DNA of 64,000 nt from Pseudomonadota bacterium. GTDB lineage: Bacteria; Pseudomonadota; Alphaproteobacteria; Rhizobiales; Xanthobacteraceae. Within the stretch, counting starts at the first letter, position 1, and the number at the start of each line of letters is the position of its first letter. Positions 18,620 to 27,419 of this stretch are shown one piece after another. The notes under the pieces are model-generated. The model was not told where the DNA came from. It saw only the letters and a program-made list of their open reading frames with translations, and made no database searches. The stretch lies in assembly GCA_023422775.1 (NCBI GenBank), contig JAFAGM010000016.1:47563-111562 (forward strand). Direction: 5' to 3'. Position numbers and translations under genes: made by a program.

Positions 18620-19284
18620 CCGCCCTCGCCGCGCTGATTCGACGCGACATCCGAATTGCCGTTCGCGTCGGCGGCGGCGCGCTGATCGGCGTGCTGTTCT
18701 TCCTCACGGTGACCGTACTGATGCCGTTCGCGATCGGACCTGACCTGCCGCTGCTGACCCGGCTCGGGCCGGCGATCCTCTGGCTCGGTGCGCTGCTGGC
18801 CAGCCTGCTCACGCTCGACCGCCTTTTCACCGCCGACCACGAGGACGGCTCGCTCGACCTGATCGTGATGGGCCGGACACCGCTGGAACTGGCCTGTGCG
18901 GCGAAAGCATTGGCGCACTGGCTCGCCGCCGGGTTGCCGCTGATCGTGGCGACGCCCCTGCTCGGGCTGATGCTCAATCTCGATGTCACGGCGACCTCGG
19001 CGGTGGCGCTGACGCTGCTGGTGGGAACGCCGGCGCTGACCTTCACTGGGATGATCGGCGCAGCGCTTGCCGTGACGCTACACCGCGGCGGGCTGTTGCT
19101 GGCGGTGCTGGTGCTGCCGCTGTCGATCCCGGTACTGATCTTCGGCGTCGCGGCGTCGCAGGCGGCCATAACCGGCCCGCTGGCGTTCGGAACACCGTTT
19201 TCGATCCTCTGCGCGCTCTCGCTGGTCAGTTTCGTGGTCGGACCGTTTGCCGCAGCGGCCAGCCTGCGGCACGGCCTGGACTGA
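18616..19284 (+). CDS. ccmB: Heme exporter permease CcmB
   Basis: A 222-residue inner-membrane protein with about six hydrophobic segments, starting with the typical CcmB N-terminus (LIRRDIRIAVRVGGGALIGVLFFLTVTVLMPF). FTADHEDGSLDLIVMGRTPLELACAAKALAHW is the conserved cytoplasmic loop. With CcmA it forms the ABC unit that drives release of CcmE from CcmC during c-type cytochrome maturation. Its ATG overlaps the ccmA stop (ATGA), so translation is coupled. Length is normal and nothing is missing. Confidence 0.96.
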   Translation: MTALAALIRRDIRIAVRVGGGALIGVLFFLTVTVLMPFAIGPDLPLLTRLGPAILWLGALLASLLTLDRLFTADHEDGSLDLIVMGRTPLELACAAKALAHWLAAGLPLIVATPLLGLMLNLDVTATSAVALTLLVGTPALTFTGMIGAALAVTLHRGGLLLAVLVLPLSIPVLIFGVAASQAAITGPLAFGTPFSILCALSLVSFVVGPFAAAASLRHGLD

Positions 19285-19381
19285 CTGACAATATCTTGAC
19301 GCCGATCAACTCTCGCAGGGGGCAATATGAAACAAGCCGAGCCGCATTGCCTGCCCCGCCGCTGACGACTATCAGGATGCC

Positions 19382-20113
19382 ATGACGCTGATCGACCTCG
19401 CCAACCCGACGAAGTTCCTGTCGCTGACGGCGCGCGTGCTGCCGTGGCTGGCAGGCGCGACCGCGATCCTGCTGCTGGTCGGCTTCTACCAGGCGGCGAT
19501 GGCGCCGGACGACTATCAGCAGGGCGCCACCGTGAAGATCATGTTCGTCCACGTGCCCAACGCATGGCTTTCGATGTTCGTGTGGGGCGTCATGAGCGTG
19601 GCCGCGCTTGGAACGCTGGTATGGCGGCATCCGCTGGCCGATGTCGCGGCGAAGGCGGCGGCACCGATCGGGGCTGCATTTACTTTCCTCGCGCTGGTCA
19701 CCGGCTCGCTGTGGGGCCGGCCGATGTGGGGCACCTATTGGGAATGGGATGCACGGCTGACCTCGGTACTGATCCTGTTCCTGATGTATCTTGGGCTGAT
19801 CGCACTGTGGCGCGCGGTCGACGATCCGTCGCGGGCCGCGCGGGCCGCCGCCATCCTGACGCTGGTCGGCGCGCTCAATTTGCCGATCATCAAGTTCTCG
19901 GTCGACTGGTGGAACACGCTGCATCAGCCGGCCTCGGTGATGCGGATGGGCGGCCCTTCGCTCGATAACGCGTTCCTGATTCCGCTGCTGGTGATGGCGG
20001 TCGGGTTTACGCTGCTGTTCGTCACGCTGCACCTGGCGGCGATGCGCAACGAGATCCTGCGCCGCCGCGTGCGCAGCTTGCAGATGATGCAAGCCAGCCA
20101 GCAGGCGGCGTGA
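19382..20113 (+). CDS. ccmC: Heme lyase/transfer protein CcmC
   Basis: CcmC loads heme onto CcmE at the periplasmic face of the inner membrane. This 243-residue protein has six hydrophobic segments. The tryptophan-rich WWD-type loop is LVTGSLWGRPMWGTYWEWDARLTSVLILF, and the flanking heme-axial histidines are in IMFVHVPNAWLSMF and WWNTLHQPASVMRMGGPS. It follows ccmB after 97 bases, the largest gap in the cluster, and is followed 4 bases later by ccmD. The start is the ATG at 19382. Confidence 0.97.
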   Translation: MTLIDLANPTKFLSLTARVLPWLAGATAILLLVGFYQAAMAPDDYQQGATVKIMFVHVPNAWLSMFVWGVMSVAALGTLVWRHPLADVAAKAAAPIGAAFTFLALVTGSLWGRPMWGTYWEWDARLTSVLILFLMYLGLIALWRAVDDPSRAARAAAILTLVGALNLPIIKFSVDWWNTLHQPASVMRMGGPSLDNAFLIPLLVMAVGFTLLFVTLHLAAMRNEILRRRVRSLQMMQASQQAA

Positions 20114-20117
20114 CGCG

Positions 20118-20294
20118 ATGTCGCTCGGCCCCTACGCCTCCTTCATCGTGACGTCCTATGCGCTGGTGGCGGCGATCATTGCCATTCTCATCATCTGGAT
20201 CGGCATCGATTACCGCCATCAAAGACAACGCCTGCGCGACCTCGAGGCCAGCGGCGTGACCCGCCGCTCCGGCCGCACCGCCACGGAAATCTGA
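20118..20294 (+). CDS. ccmD: Heme exporter protein CcmD (58 aa)
   Basis: A 58-residue single-pass membrane protein: MSLGPYASFIVTSYALVAAI begins the transmembrane helix, which ends at about residue 30, followed by a basic tail (YRHQRQRLRDLEASG). This layout and the position between ccmC and ccmG identify CcmD, which tethers CcmC and CcmE to the CcmAB ABC unit. The ATG at 20118 is 4 bases after the ccmC stop, and its own stop overlaps the ccmG start (TGATG). Confidence 0.93.
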   Translation: MSLGPYASFIVTSYALVAAIIAILIIWIGIDYRHQRQRLRDLEASGVTRRSGRTATEI

Positions 20295-20887
20295 TGAGCG
20301 CACCGCAAGCAACACGGGGGACATCGCCGCGGCGCTGGGTGGTGGCGTTGCCGCTGATCGGCTTCATGGTGGTGGCCGCACTGTTTCTGTTGCGGCTGTA
20401 TGGCGGAGATCCCTCAAAACTCCCCTCGGCCCTGATCGGCCAGCCGGCGCCGCAGACCGTGCTTCCGGCGCTGCAAGGCCTTGTCCGCGACGGCGCGCCG
20501 GTACCCGGGCTCGATCCAACGGCCTTCAAGGGCAAGGTCAGCGTCGTCAATGTCTGGGCGTCCTGGTGCGTGCCCTGCCACGACGAGGCGCCGCTGTTGA
20601 CCGCGCTGGCAAAGGACACGCGGCTGCAGATCGTCGGCATCAACTACAAGGATTCCCCCGACAACGCCCGCCGCTTCCTCGGCCGCTACGGCAATCCGTT
20701 CAGCATGGTCGGCGTCGACGCCAATGGCCGCGGCTCGATCGAATGGGGCGTCTACGGCGTGCCCGAGACGTTCGTGGTCGGCCGCGACGGCACCATCGTC
20801 TACAAGCTGGTCGGGCCGGTGACGCCGGAGAACCTCGACAGCGTGCTGAAGGTCGCGATCGAGAAGGCGCTGAAAGCGGGGACCTGA
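20294..20887 (+). CDS. ccmG: Thiol:disulfide interchange protein CcmG/DsbE
   Basis: CcmG is a membrane-anchored periplasmic thioredoxin that keeps the heme-binding cysteines of apocytochrome c reduced. The 197 residues comprise an N-terminal anchor (WVVALPLIGFMVVAALFLLRL, residues 15-35), the active site VNVWASWCVPCHDEAP (CxxC near 90-93), the conserved GINYKDSPDNARRFLGRYG insert and the cis-proline loop GVYGVPETFVV. It overlaps ccmD by stop/start coupling and is the last gene of the cluster. ccmEFH are not in the window. Confidence 0.97.
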   Translation: MSAPQATRGTSPRRWVVALPLIGFMVVAALFLLRLYGGDPSKLPSALIGQPAPQTVLPALQGLVRDGAPVPGLDPTAFKGKVSVVNVWASWCVPCHDEAPLLTALAKDTRLQIVGINYKDSPDNARRFLGRYGNPFSMVGVDANGRGSIEWGVYGVPETFVVGRDGTIVYKLVGPVTPENLDSVLKVAIEKALKAGT

Positions 20888-20892
20888 TCCAC

Positions 20893-20934
20893 CGTCGTTC
20901 CGGGGCATCGCGCAGCGATGAACCCGGAATGACG
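20893..20934. repeat. Short intergenic repeat (family D)
   Basis: CGTCGTTCCGGGGCATCG is mirrored by CGATGAACCCGGAATGACG. It lies between the convergent ccmG and yciB genes, where it can also act as a two-way termination hairpin. Confidence 0.7.
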
Positions 20935-20950
20935 AGCGGGACGCGATCGA

Positions 20951-21553
20951 CTACCCCTTGCTGACATCCCCCGCATCCGCCTCACTCGCCTCGAGCGTGG
21001 CCGGCTCCAGATGATGGCGCTTGATCAGCGGCATCTGCGTCATGGCAAACAGCATGGTCAGCGGCACCATGCCGAAGACCTTGAAGCTCACCCAGAAATC
21101 GGTCGATTGCGTCCGCCAGATGATCTCGTTCAGCACCGCCATCGCAAGGAACCACAGCGCCCAGCGCCCTGTCAGGACGCGCCAGCCATGCGGGGTGAGA
21201 TTGAACATCTGGTCGAACATGATGGCGATGAAGGAGCGGTTGAACAGCAGGCCGCCGGCGAGAATGGCGGCGAAGAGCGTGTAGACGATGGTCGGCTTCA
21301 TCTTGATGAAGGTCTCGTCGTGCAGGATCAGCGTCAGCGCGCCGAACACGAAGACGACCACCGCCGTCACGATCGCCATCATCGGGATGTGCCGCGTCAC
21401 CACGTAGGACGCAACCATCGCAGCCAGCACCGCCACCATGAATACGCCGGTGGCGATGAACAGGTTGGTCTTGGCGTTGGCGAAGAAGAAGATCAGGAGC
21501 GGACCAAGTTCGGTCGCAAGCTTGAACAGCGGGTGCGGTACTTTCTTGTCCAT
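20951..21553 (-). CDS. yciB: Intracellular septation protein A (YciB/IspZ family)
   Basis: A 200-residue inner-membrane protein with five or six hydrophobic segments and the family's opening KKVPHPLFKLATELGPLLIFFFANAKTN. The conserved NEIIWRTQSTDFWVSFKVFGMVPLT is near the C-terminus. YciB is linked to septation and envelope maintenance in enterics and Shigella; its molecular role is unclear. The ATG at 21553 is preferred over an upstream GTG/TTG because conservation begins there. It follows ftsY on the same strand after 63 bases, probably as one operon. Confidence 0.93.
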   Translation of the reverse strand: MDKKVPHPLFKLATELGPLLIFFFANAKTNLFIATGVFMVAVLAAMVASYVVTRHIPMMAIVTAVVVFVFGALTLILHDETFIKMKPTIVYTLFAAILAGGLLFNRSFIAIMFDQMFNLTPHGWRVLTGRWALWFLAMAVLNEIIWRTQSTDFWVSFKVFGMVPLTMLFAMTQMPLIKRHHLEPATLEASEADAGDVSKG

Positions 21554-21616
21554 TGCTTCACTTCGTTCCTTGTTCGGGCATGATCCTGCCCGAGGGCCGG
21601 CCGCCACTACTCGGGG

Positions 21617-22567
21617 TCACGCCTTTTCAATTCCCGCAATCGCGTTGGCAAAGTCCCGCGCGGTGAACGGCGCGAGATCGTCGATGCCTTCGCCGACGCC
21701 GATGAAGTGCACCGGCAGTTTGAATTTCTCCGCCAGCGCCACCAGGATGCCGCCGCGCGCGGTGCCGTCGAGCTTCGTCATGACGAGGCCCGTGACGCCG
21801 GCGGTACGATGGAAAGCCTCGACCTGCGACAGCGCATTTTGTCCCACGGTGGCATCGAGCACCAGCAGCACCGCATGCGGCGCCGTCGCATCGACCTTCT
21901 TCATGACGCGAACCACCTTTTCGAGTTCTTTCATCAACTCTGCCTTGTTCTGCAGGCGGCCTGCGGTATCGACCAGCAGCACGTCGACGTTCTGTTCCTT
22001 CGCCGCCGTCAGCGCGTTGAAGGCAAGGCCCGCCGAATCCGAGCCTTGCGCGCCCGATATGACCGGCGACCTGGTGCGCTCGCCCCAGACCTTGAGCTGC
22101 TCGATGGCCGCGGCGCGGAACGTGTCGCCGGCGGCCATCATGATCTTGCGGCCCTCGGCGCTCAGCTTGGCCGCGAGCTTGCCGATGGTGGTGGTCTTGC
22201 CGGAACCATTGACGCCGACCACGAGGATGACGAACGGCCTTTGCGCGGCGTCGATCTCCAGCGGCTTCGCCACGGGCGACAGCACCTTCTCGACTTCGGT
22301 CGCGACCACGGTTTTCACTTCGTCGGCCGAAATCGCCTTGTCGTAACGGCCGGTGCCGACCGCATCCGCAATCCGGACCGCGACCGTGGTGCCGAGATCG
22401 GCGCGCAGCAGCACATCCTCGATATCGTCGAGCATGGCGCGGTCGAGCTTGCGCTTGGTGACGAGATCGGCAACGGCTGACCCCAACGAAGTCGAGGTCC
22501 GCTTCAGGCCGCTCGAAAGCCGCCGCCACCAGCTCAATTTTGGCGTTTCGGGAGTGGTATCGCTCAT
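21617..22567 (-). CDS. ftsY: Signal recognition particle receptor FtsY
   Basis: FtsY is the membrane-associated GTPase that docks the SRP-ribosome complex. The 316-residue protein has a short N-terminal region (WWRRLSSGLKRTSTSLGSAV), the helical N domain, and the G domain with G1 VVGVNGSGKTTTIGKLA, the DTFRAAA motif, G3 LLVDTAGRLQNK and G4 VMTKLDGTARGG. The long acidic A domain of E. coli FtsY is absent, which is normal for alphaproteobacteria. It starts at the ATG at 22567, divergent from the pseudouridine synthase with only 28 bases between. Confidence 0.97.
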   Translation of the reverse strand: MSDTTPETPKLSWWRRLSSGLKRTSTSLGSAVADLVTKRKLDRAMLDDIEDVLLRADLGTTVAVRIADAVGTGRYDKAISADEVKTVVATEVEKVLSPVAKPLEIDAAQRPFVILVVGVNGSGKTTTIGKLAAKLSAEGRKIMMAAGDTFRAAAIEQLKVWGERTRSPVISGAQGSDSAGLAFNALTAAKEQNVDVLLVDTAGRLQNKAELMKELEKVVRVMKKVDATAPHAVLLVLDATVGQNALSQVEAFHRTAGVTGLVMTKLDGTARGGILVALAEKFKLPVHFIGVGEGIDDLAPFTARDFANAIAGIEKA

Positions 22568-22595
22568 GGTGGGGACGTGTTAGCGGTTTCGCGCC

Positions 22596-23378
22596 ATGAG
22601 CGGAAGTCACAACAAATCTTTAGGTATTCCAGGAGCATCCCTCGATGTTCCCGGGGCATCTCTTGATGTCCCCGGGGTATTTGATGTCGCGGGGCTGACG
22701 GCCGACGAAATCCAGGCCCGCGTGCTCCATCGCGACGGGCTGATGCTGGGCATCGACAAGCCGGCGGGGCTGCCGGTGCATCGCGGCCCCAAGGGCGGGG
22801 CGAACCTGGAGGCGTCGTTTGACGGCCTGCGCTTCGGCCTGCCGCGGCCACCGGTGCTGGCCCACCGTCTCGACAAGGATACCTCCGGCTGCCTGGTGCT
22901 GGGTCGCCATCGCAAGGCCACCGCCTCGCTTGGGCTGCTGTTCAAGCACGGCAATATCGGAAAGACCTATTGGGCGGTGGTCGAGGGCGGACCTGCCGAG
23001 GATGAAGGCACCATCGACATGCCGCTCGGACGGCTCAACGCCGAGCGCGGCTGGTGGCAGAAGCCGGACCCGGACGGCCAGAAGGCCATCACCAACTGGA
23101 AAGTGCGCGGCCGCGGCGACGGCCTGACCTGGCTGGCGATGGAGCCCGTCACCGGCCGCACCCATCAATTGCGCGTGCATACATCAGCGATGGGCTGGCC
23201 GATCGTCGGCGACAACATCTACGGCCGTGGCCCCAGATTCGGCGAACCGACCCTGCATCTGCATTCGCGCGAGATCGTGATCCCGATCTCGAAGAACAAG
23301 GAGCCGGTGCGTGTGACCGCGCCGGCGCCGGTGCATATGCGCGAGCGGCTCAGGGCGTGCGGATGGAACGGGGAGTGA
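22596..23378 (+). CDS. RluA-family pseudouridine synthase with repeated N-terminus
   Basis: A 260-residue RNA pseudouridine synthase of the RluA group. The catalytic aspartate is in the signature HRLDKDTSGCLVLGRH, with DKPAGLPVHRGPKGG before it and GRTHQLRVHTSAMGWPIVGD after it. There is no S4 domain. From the ATG at 22596 the first 30 residues contain three copies of a seven-residue unit (I/V-PGASLD) encoded by 21-base tandem repeats. A downstream start would drop these, so the true N-terminus is uncertain. The target RNA is unknown. Divergent from ftsY. Confidence 0.9.
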   Translation: MSGSHNKSLGIPGASLDVPGASLDVPGVFDVAGLTADEIQARVLHRDGLMLGIDKPAGLPVHRGPKGGANLEASFDGLRFGLPRPPVLAHRLDKDTSGCLVLGRHRKATASLGLLFKHGNIGKTYWAVVEGGPAEDEGTIDMPLGRLNAERGWWQKPDPDGQKAITNWKVRGRGDGLTWLAMEPVTGRTHQLRVHTSAMGWPIVGDNIYGRGPRFGEPTLHLHSREIVIPISKNKEPVRVTAPAPVHMRERLRACGWNGE

Positions 23379-23394
23379 CTGTCCCAACCACAAC

Positions 23395-23498
23395 TGTCAT
23401 CATCCGCGAAGGCGGATGATCCAGTATTCCAGAGACGTCTGCGATCGGCCGAGAGGCCTCGGCGTACTGGATCGCCCGGTCAAGCCGGGCGATGACAG
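23395..23498. repeat. Intergenic palindromic repeat (family B)
   Basis: TGTCATCATCCGCGAAGGC is followed by GGATGATCCAGTATTCC; the far end has TACTGGATCGCCCGG and GGGCGATGACAG. Related copies lie at 28841 and 30582. Confidence 0.8.
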
Positions 23499-23511
23499 CG
23501 AATATTGCGAC

Positions 23512-24777
23512 TCACACCGTCAACCGCGCACCATCATGACCCTTGATCGCCAACGCCATCACCGCGCCGGGCGTCTCGCCTGACACCGCAACCGGCAGGA
23601 AATGCTCCGTCCGCCCTTGCGCCGCACTCTCGATCAGAACCTGACGTGTCGTGCCGACCTCTGACGTCAGGCGCCGCTGCAATGCCGCCTCACCGGCCGC
23701 GCGCAATCGCTTCGCGCGCTCCCTGATCTCGCCGCCGGCAACCTGCGGCATCCGCGCGGCCGGCGTGCCGGGACGTTTGGAATAGGGAAATACGTGCAGG
23801 AAGGTGAGATCGCATTCCTCCACCAGATCGGCCGAACGCGCGAACATCTCTTCGGTCTCGGTCGGAAAACCCGCGATGATGTCGGCGCCGAGCGTGATGT
23901 CCGGACGGAGCCGCCTCACTTGCGCGCAGAACTCGATCGCATCCTTGCGCGAATGACGCCGCTTCATCCGCTTCAGGATGAGATCGTCGCCCGACTGCAG
24001 CGACAGGTGCAGATGCGGCATCAGCCGATCTTCGTTGGCGATGACGTCCAGCAGGTCGCGATCGGCCTCGATGGAATCGATCGACGAAATCCGCAAGCGT
24101 TTCAGTTCCGGCACGTGCCGCAGGATCTGTTTCGTCAGTTGGCCGAGCCTTGGCGTGCCCGGCAAATCTGCGCCGTAGCTCGTGAGATCGACGCCGGTCA
24201 GCACGATCTCGGCATGGCCGCGCCCGGCGAGCGTACGCACCTGATCGACCACCGCCCCCATCGGCACCGAGCGCGAATTGCCGCGGCCGAACGGGATGAT
24301 GCAGAAGGTGCAGCGGTGGTCGCAGCCGTTCTGCACCTGCACGAACACCCGCGGCAGCCCGGCCTTGAATCCGTCCAGCAGGTGCGGCGCCATCTCTTTC
24401 ACCGCCATGATGTCGGCGACCGCGATTTTTTCGCTGGCCTCGATGCCAAAGCCGGCGTCGAACGCCGCGCGCGCGGCGCGCCAGGCCTCGCTCCGCATCT
24501 TCTCGTCGTTGCCGACGACGCGGTCGACCTCGGCCATTTCGGCAAACATTTGCGCTTGCGTCTGCGCCGCGCAGCCGGTGACGACGATACGCAGTTCCGG
24601 CCGCTCGCGCTTCAGCCGCCGGATCGACTGCCGCGCCTGCGCCACCGCCTCGTTGGTGACGGCGCAGCTATTGATGACGATTGTATCGGAAAGTCCGGCG
24701 CGCTCCGCCTCGCGGGCGATCACCTCGGATTCGAACGCGTTGAGGCGGCAGCCGAAAGTGAGGACGTCGACGCTCAT
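23512..24777 (-). CDS. mtaB: tRNA t6A37 methylthiotransferase MtaB
   Basis: A radical-SAM methylthiotransferase that converts t6A37 to ms2t6A37 in tRNAs. The 421 residues carry the N-terminal cluster-binding domain with cysteines in FGCRLNAFE, NSCAVTNEA and VTGCAAQ, the radical-SAM motif CDHRCTFC near residue 155, GFPTETEEMF, and a C-terminal TRAM-like region. The N-terminal pattern (GCRLN rather than GCQMN) points to MtaB, not MiaB. It is transcribed after dapF with 5 bases between them, so the two form an operon. Confidence 0.95.
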   Translation of the reverse strand: MSVDVLTFGCRLNAFESEVIAREAERAGLSDTIVINSCAVTNEAVAQARQSIRRLKRERPELRIVVTGCAAQTQAQMFAEMAEVDRVVGNDEKMRSEAWRAARAAFDAGFGIEASEKIAVADIMAVKEMAPHLLDGFKAGLPRVFVQVQNGCDHRCTFCIIPFGRGNSRSVPMGAVVDQVRTLAGRGHAEIVLTGVDLTSYGADLPGTPRLGQLTKQILRHVPELKRLRISSIDSIEADRDLLDVIANEDRLMPHLHLSLQSGDDLILKRMKRRHSRKDAIEFCAQVRRLRPDITLGADIIAGFPTETEEMFARSADLVEECDLTFLHVFPYSKRPGTPAARMPQVAGGEIRERAKRLRAAGEAALQRRLTSEVGTTRQVLIESAAQGRTEHFLPVAVSGETPGAVMALAIKGHDGARLTV

Positions 24778-24782
24778 TGTTC

Positions 24783-25655
24783 TCAGGCGACGTTGGCGAA
24801 CAGCGCCGGATCGAAGCGGCCTTCATATTCGAAATCGGCCGTCCCGGTCATCAGCACATGGTCGTCGCGCTCGCGCCATTCGATTGCAAGCTTGCCGCCG
24901 GGCAGCGTGATCTCGACATGGCGGTTGGCGCGCTTGAGCCGCGCCGCTGCGACCGCGGTCGCGCAGGCGGCGGAGCCGCACGCCCTGGTCAAACCGGCGC
25001 CGCGCTCCCAGGTTCGGATCGTGATGTGATCCCGATCGACGATGTGGGCGAGCGTGATGTTGGCGCGCTCGGGAAAGATCGGGTGGTTTTCGAGAAGCGG
25101 CCCGAAGCGTTCGAGGTCATGGGCGTTGACGTCGTCGACCCAGAAGATCGCGTGCGGATTGCCCATCGAGACCACCGAGGGCGAATGCAGCACCGGCGCG
25201 TCGATCGGCCCGACCTGCAGTTCGATGTAACGGGTATCGCGAAATTCCTCCGCCAGCGGGATGTCCTGCCAGGCAAATTTCGGCGCGCCCATGTCGACGG
25301 TGTAGAGGTCGGGCGCCGGGCCCTGCCAGCAGTTCAAGAGGCCGGCGCGGGTCTCGAAGGTCACGGCGGTCTGGCCGGTCTTCTCGAACAGGCGCCGCAC
25401 CACGCAGCGCATGCCGTTGCCGCAGGCGCCGGCTTCCGAGCCGTCATTGTTGTAGATGCGGATGAAGGCCTCGGTGCCTTGCAAACGCGGCGGCTGCAAT
25501 ACCATCAACTGGTCATAGGGAACGCCCGCAGGCGAAGCGACCGCCCGCGCCTCCTCGGCCGTCACGGCAGCTTTGGAATCGCGCATGTCGACCACGACGA
25601 TCTCGTTGCCGATGCCGTTCATCTTGGCAAATGCGTGGTTAGCGAGCGCGCTCAT
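24783..25655 (-). CDS. dapF: Diaminopimelate epimerase
   Basis: DapF converts LL- to meso-diaminopimelate for lysine and peptidoglycan synthesis. In the 290-residue protein the two catalytic cysteines sit in NNDGSEAGACGNGMRC and GAGLTRACGSAACAT, and the N-terminus reads FAKMNGIGNEIVVVDMR. The start is the ATG at 25655, with an upstream TTG disregarded. It precedes mtaB by 5 bases; this dapF-mtaB pairing is common in Rhizobiales and may let one promoter serve cell wall and tRNA modification. All key residues are present. Confidence 0.97.
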   Translation of the reverse strand: MSALANHAFAKMNGIGNEIVVVDMRDSKAAVTAEEARAVASPAGVPYDQLMVLQPPRLQGTEAFIRIYNNDGSEAGACGNGMRCVVRRLFEKTGQTAVTFETRAGLLNCWQGPAPDLYTVDMGAPKFAWQDIPLAEEFRDTRYIELQVGPIDAPVLHSPSVVSMGNPHAIFWVDDVNAHDLERFGPLLENHPIFPERANITLAHIVDRDHITIRTWERGAGLTRACGSAACATAVAAARLKRANRHVEITLPGGKLAIEWRERDDHVLMTGTADFEYEGRFDPALFANVA

Positions 25656-25838
25656 GGGATTTCCCAATTTATGCCTGCCTTATATGGCGAATAATGACGG
25701 ATTGCCTAGTCCGCAGAGGCGCATGACGCATCTGTCATGGGACGAAAGCCGGCCTTGCATGTTAGGAGTAGCGGATCCGGGCCGGGCGCGATGATCGGGA
25801 CGTGCCGCTGCCGCCTGGGCGGGATGGAGAATACCTCA

Positions 25839-26588
25839 ATGAACCGTATCAGCAGTTTTCGCGCGGCCATGGTCGCGCTGGTCCCGATAGTGGCGATTGC
25901 GTTCGGCGGGACTGCCCTGGCGCAATCGCCGTCGCCGTCCGCCTCTCCGGCCGCGAGCCCGTCGGCATCCCCGGCGGCTTCCCCGGTACCAGTGGCATCC
26001 CCCACCCCCGCCCCCGCAGCGTCGGTCGCGCCCGTGCCGCCCCCGGCTGAAACCAGATCACCGGCCGATCCGCCGTCGACCGCCCAGTCGCCCTCGCCGC
26101 CACCGCCGCCCGCCGCCACGGTCAACACCGACCCCTTCGGCGAGGAGTTCACGCTGGCGCCGAAGAAGGTGCTGATCATGAAAGGCACCGCCAGTTGGGA
26201 TGCGGCGTTCGACACGCTGATCGATTCGTTCAAGGCGCTGAACGCGCTGCTCGACAAGCAGGGCATCAAGGCAACGGGCAATTCGATGATCGTCTACACC
26301 TCGACCGACGATTCCGGCTTCACCTATCTCGCCCAGATTCCGGTCGACCAGGAGCCCAAAAACCTGCCCAAGACCATGAGCATGGGCAACTCGCCCGAGG
26401 GCAAGGCGCTGAAGTTCGTCCACCACGGCTCCTACGACAACATGGACAACACCTACGAGGCGATCACCAATCACCTCGACGACAAGAAGCTGGAAGCCAA
26501 GGATACCTTCATCGAGGAATACATCACCGATCCGCTGAAGACGGCGGAGGACAAGCTGGTGATCAATGTCTACGTGCCGCTGAAATGA
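25839..26588 (+). CDS. Exported GyrI-like/effector-binding domain protein with Pro/Ser linker
   Basis: A 249-residue exported protein. A signal peptide (RAAMVALVPIVAIAFGGTALA, then QSPSPS) is followed by a long Pro/Ser/Ala linker (about residues 30-95), then a compact domain beginning FTLAPKKVLIMKGTASWDAAFDTLIDSFKALN, which resembles GyrI-like (AraC effector-binding) folds; the assignment is moderate. The ATG at 25839 has a GGAGA ribosome site 8 bases upstream; an ATG at 25824 is an alternative. Its stop overlaps the next gene's ATG, so the two exported proteins are co-translated. The ligand is unknown. Confidence 0.78.
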   Translation: MNRISSFRAAMVALVPIVAIAFGGTALAQSPSPSASPAASPSASPAASPVPVASPTPAPAASVAPVPPPAETRSPADPPSTAQSPSPPPPPAATVNTDPFGEEFTLAPKKVLIMKGTASWDAAFDTLIDSFKALNALLDKQGIKATGNSMIVYTSTDDSGFTYLAQIPVDQEPKNLPKTMSMGNSPEGKALKFVHHGSYDNMDNTYEAITNHLDDKKLEAKDTFIEEYITDPLKTAEDKLVINVYVPLK

Positions 26589-27292
26589 GAACCATGAAAT
26601 ATTCGCTCGCCATTGCCGCCGTCACCGCCTTGATATTTGCCCCACCTGCGCTGGCGCAGGCAGCGCCGCCGCCCGCGGTCTCGGTCACCGGCGAGGCCAC
26701 CGTGTCGGTGGCACCCGACCAGGCGCAGATCGACGGCGGCGTCACCACCGACGCCAGGACCGCGCGCGAGGCGTCCGAGGCCAACAATGCCGCGATGAAC
26801 AAGGTGCTGCAGGCGCTGAAAGGCGCCGGCATCGAGGAACGGGACATCCAGACCTCGCGCCTGTCGCTGCAGCCGCAATATGCGCAGAACCGCACCGGCC
26901 CCTCACCGGTCACAGGCTATCGCGCCAGCAACCGCGTGACGGTGCGAATTCGCGACACAGCCAAGGTCGCCAACGTCGTCGACGTGCTGGTCGGCGCCGG
27001 CGCCAACGACATCGGCGGCATCAATTTCACGGTCTCGCAGCCGTCGAAACATCTGGACGAAGCCCGCGAAAAGGCAGTCGCAGATGCCCGCCGCAAGGCC
27101 GAGATCTACGCCAGGGCCGCCGGCGTGACGCTCGGCGAACCGCTGAGCATTTCAGAGGAAACCGGCGCACCCGGGCCGCTGTTTCGCGGCAAGATGGCCG
27201 CCCCCATGGCCGTTGGCGCCCCGGTGGCGCAAGGGGAAGAGACGCTTTCGGTGACGGTGGTCGTAAGCTGGGCGATCAAGCCGAAGCAGTAG
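26585..27292 (+). CDS. SIMPL domain (DUF541) periplasmic protein
   Basis: A 235-residue exported protein with a signal peptide (MKYSLAIAAVTALIFAPPALA) and a SIMPL/DUF541 domain: VSVTGEATVSVAPDQAQIDGGV at the start, GYRASNRVTVRIRDTAKVANVVDVLV in the middle and EKAVADARRKAEIYARAAGVTLGEP towards the end. Members (BP26/Omp28-like in Brucella) form oligomeric periplasmic or outer-membrane-associated assemblies of unclear function. Its ATG overlaps the stop of the preceding gene (ATGA), which suggests that the two work together. The second ATG at 26594 is also possible. Confidence 0.88.
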   Translation: MRTMKYSLAIAAVTALIFAPPALAQAAPPPAVSVTGEATVSVAPDQAQIDGGVTTDARTAREASEANNAAMNKVLQALKGAGIEERDIQTSRLSLQPQYAQNRTGPSPVTGYRASNRVTVRIRDTAKVANVVDVLVGAGANDIGGINFTVSQPSKHLDEAREKAVADARRKAEIYARAAGVTLGEPLSISEETGAPGPLFRGKMAAPMAVGAPVAQGEETLSVTVVVSWAIKPKQ

Positions 27293-27316
27293 CTCCTTTG
27301 GAACCGCAAATACAAA

Positions 27317-27413
27317 CCTCATCCTGAAGAGCGCGCATAGCGCGCGTCTCGAAGGATGGATACGGGCCCTCGTGCTTCGAGACGGCGCTGTCGCACCTCC
27401 TCAGCATGAGGGA
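27317..27413. repeat. Intergenic palindromic repeat (family A)
   Basis: CCTCATCCTGAAGAGCGC at one end, CTCCTCAGCATGAGGGA at the other, with CGTCTCGAAGGATGG inside. It lies between two convergent genes. Confidence 0.85.
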
Positions 27414-27419
27414 TTACAT

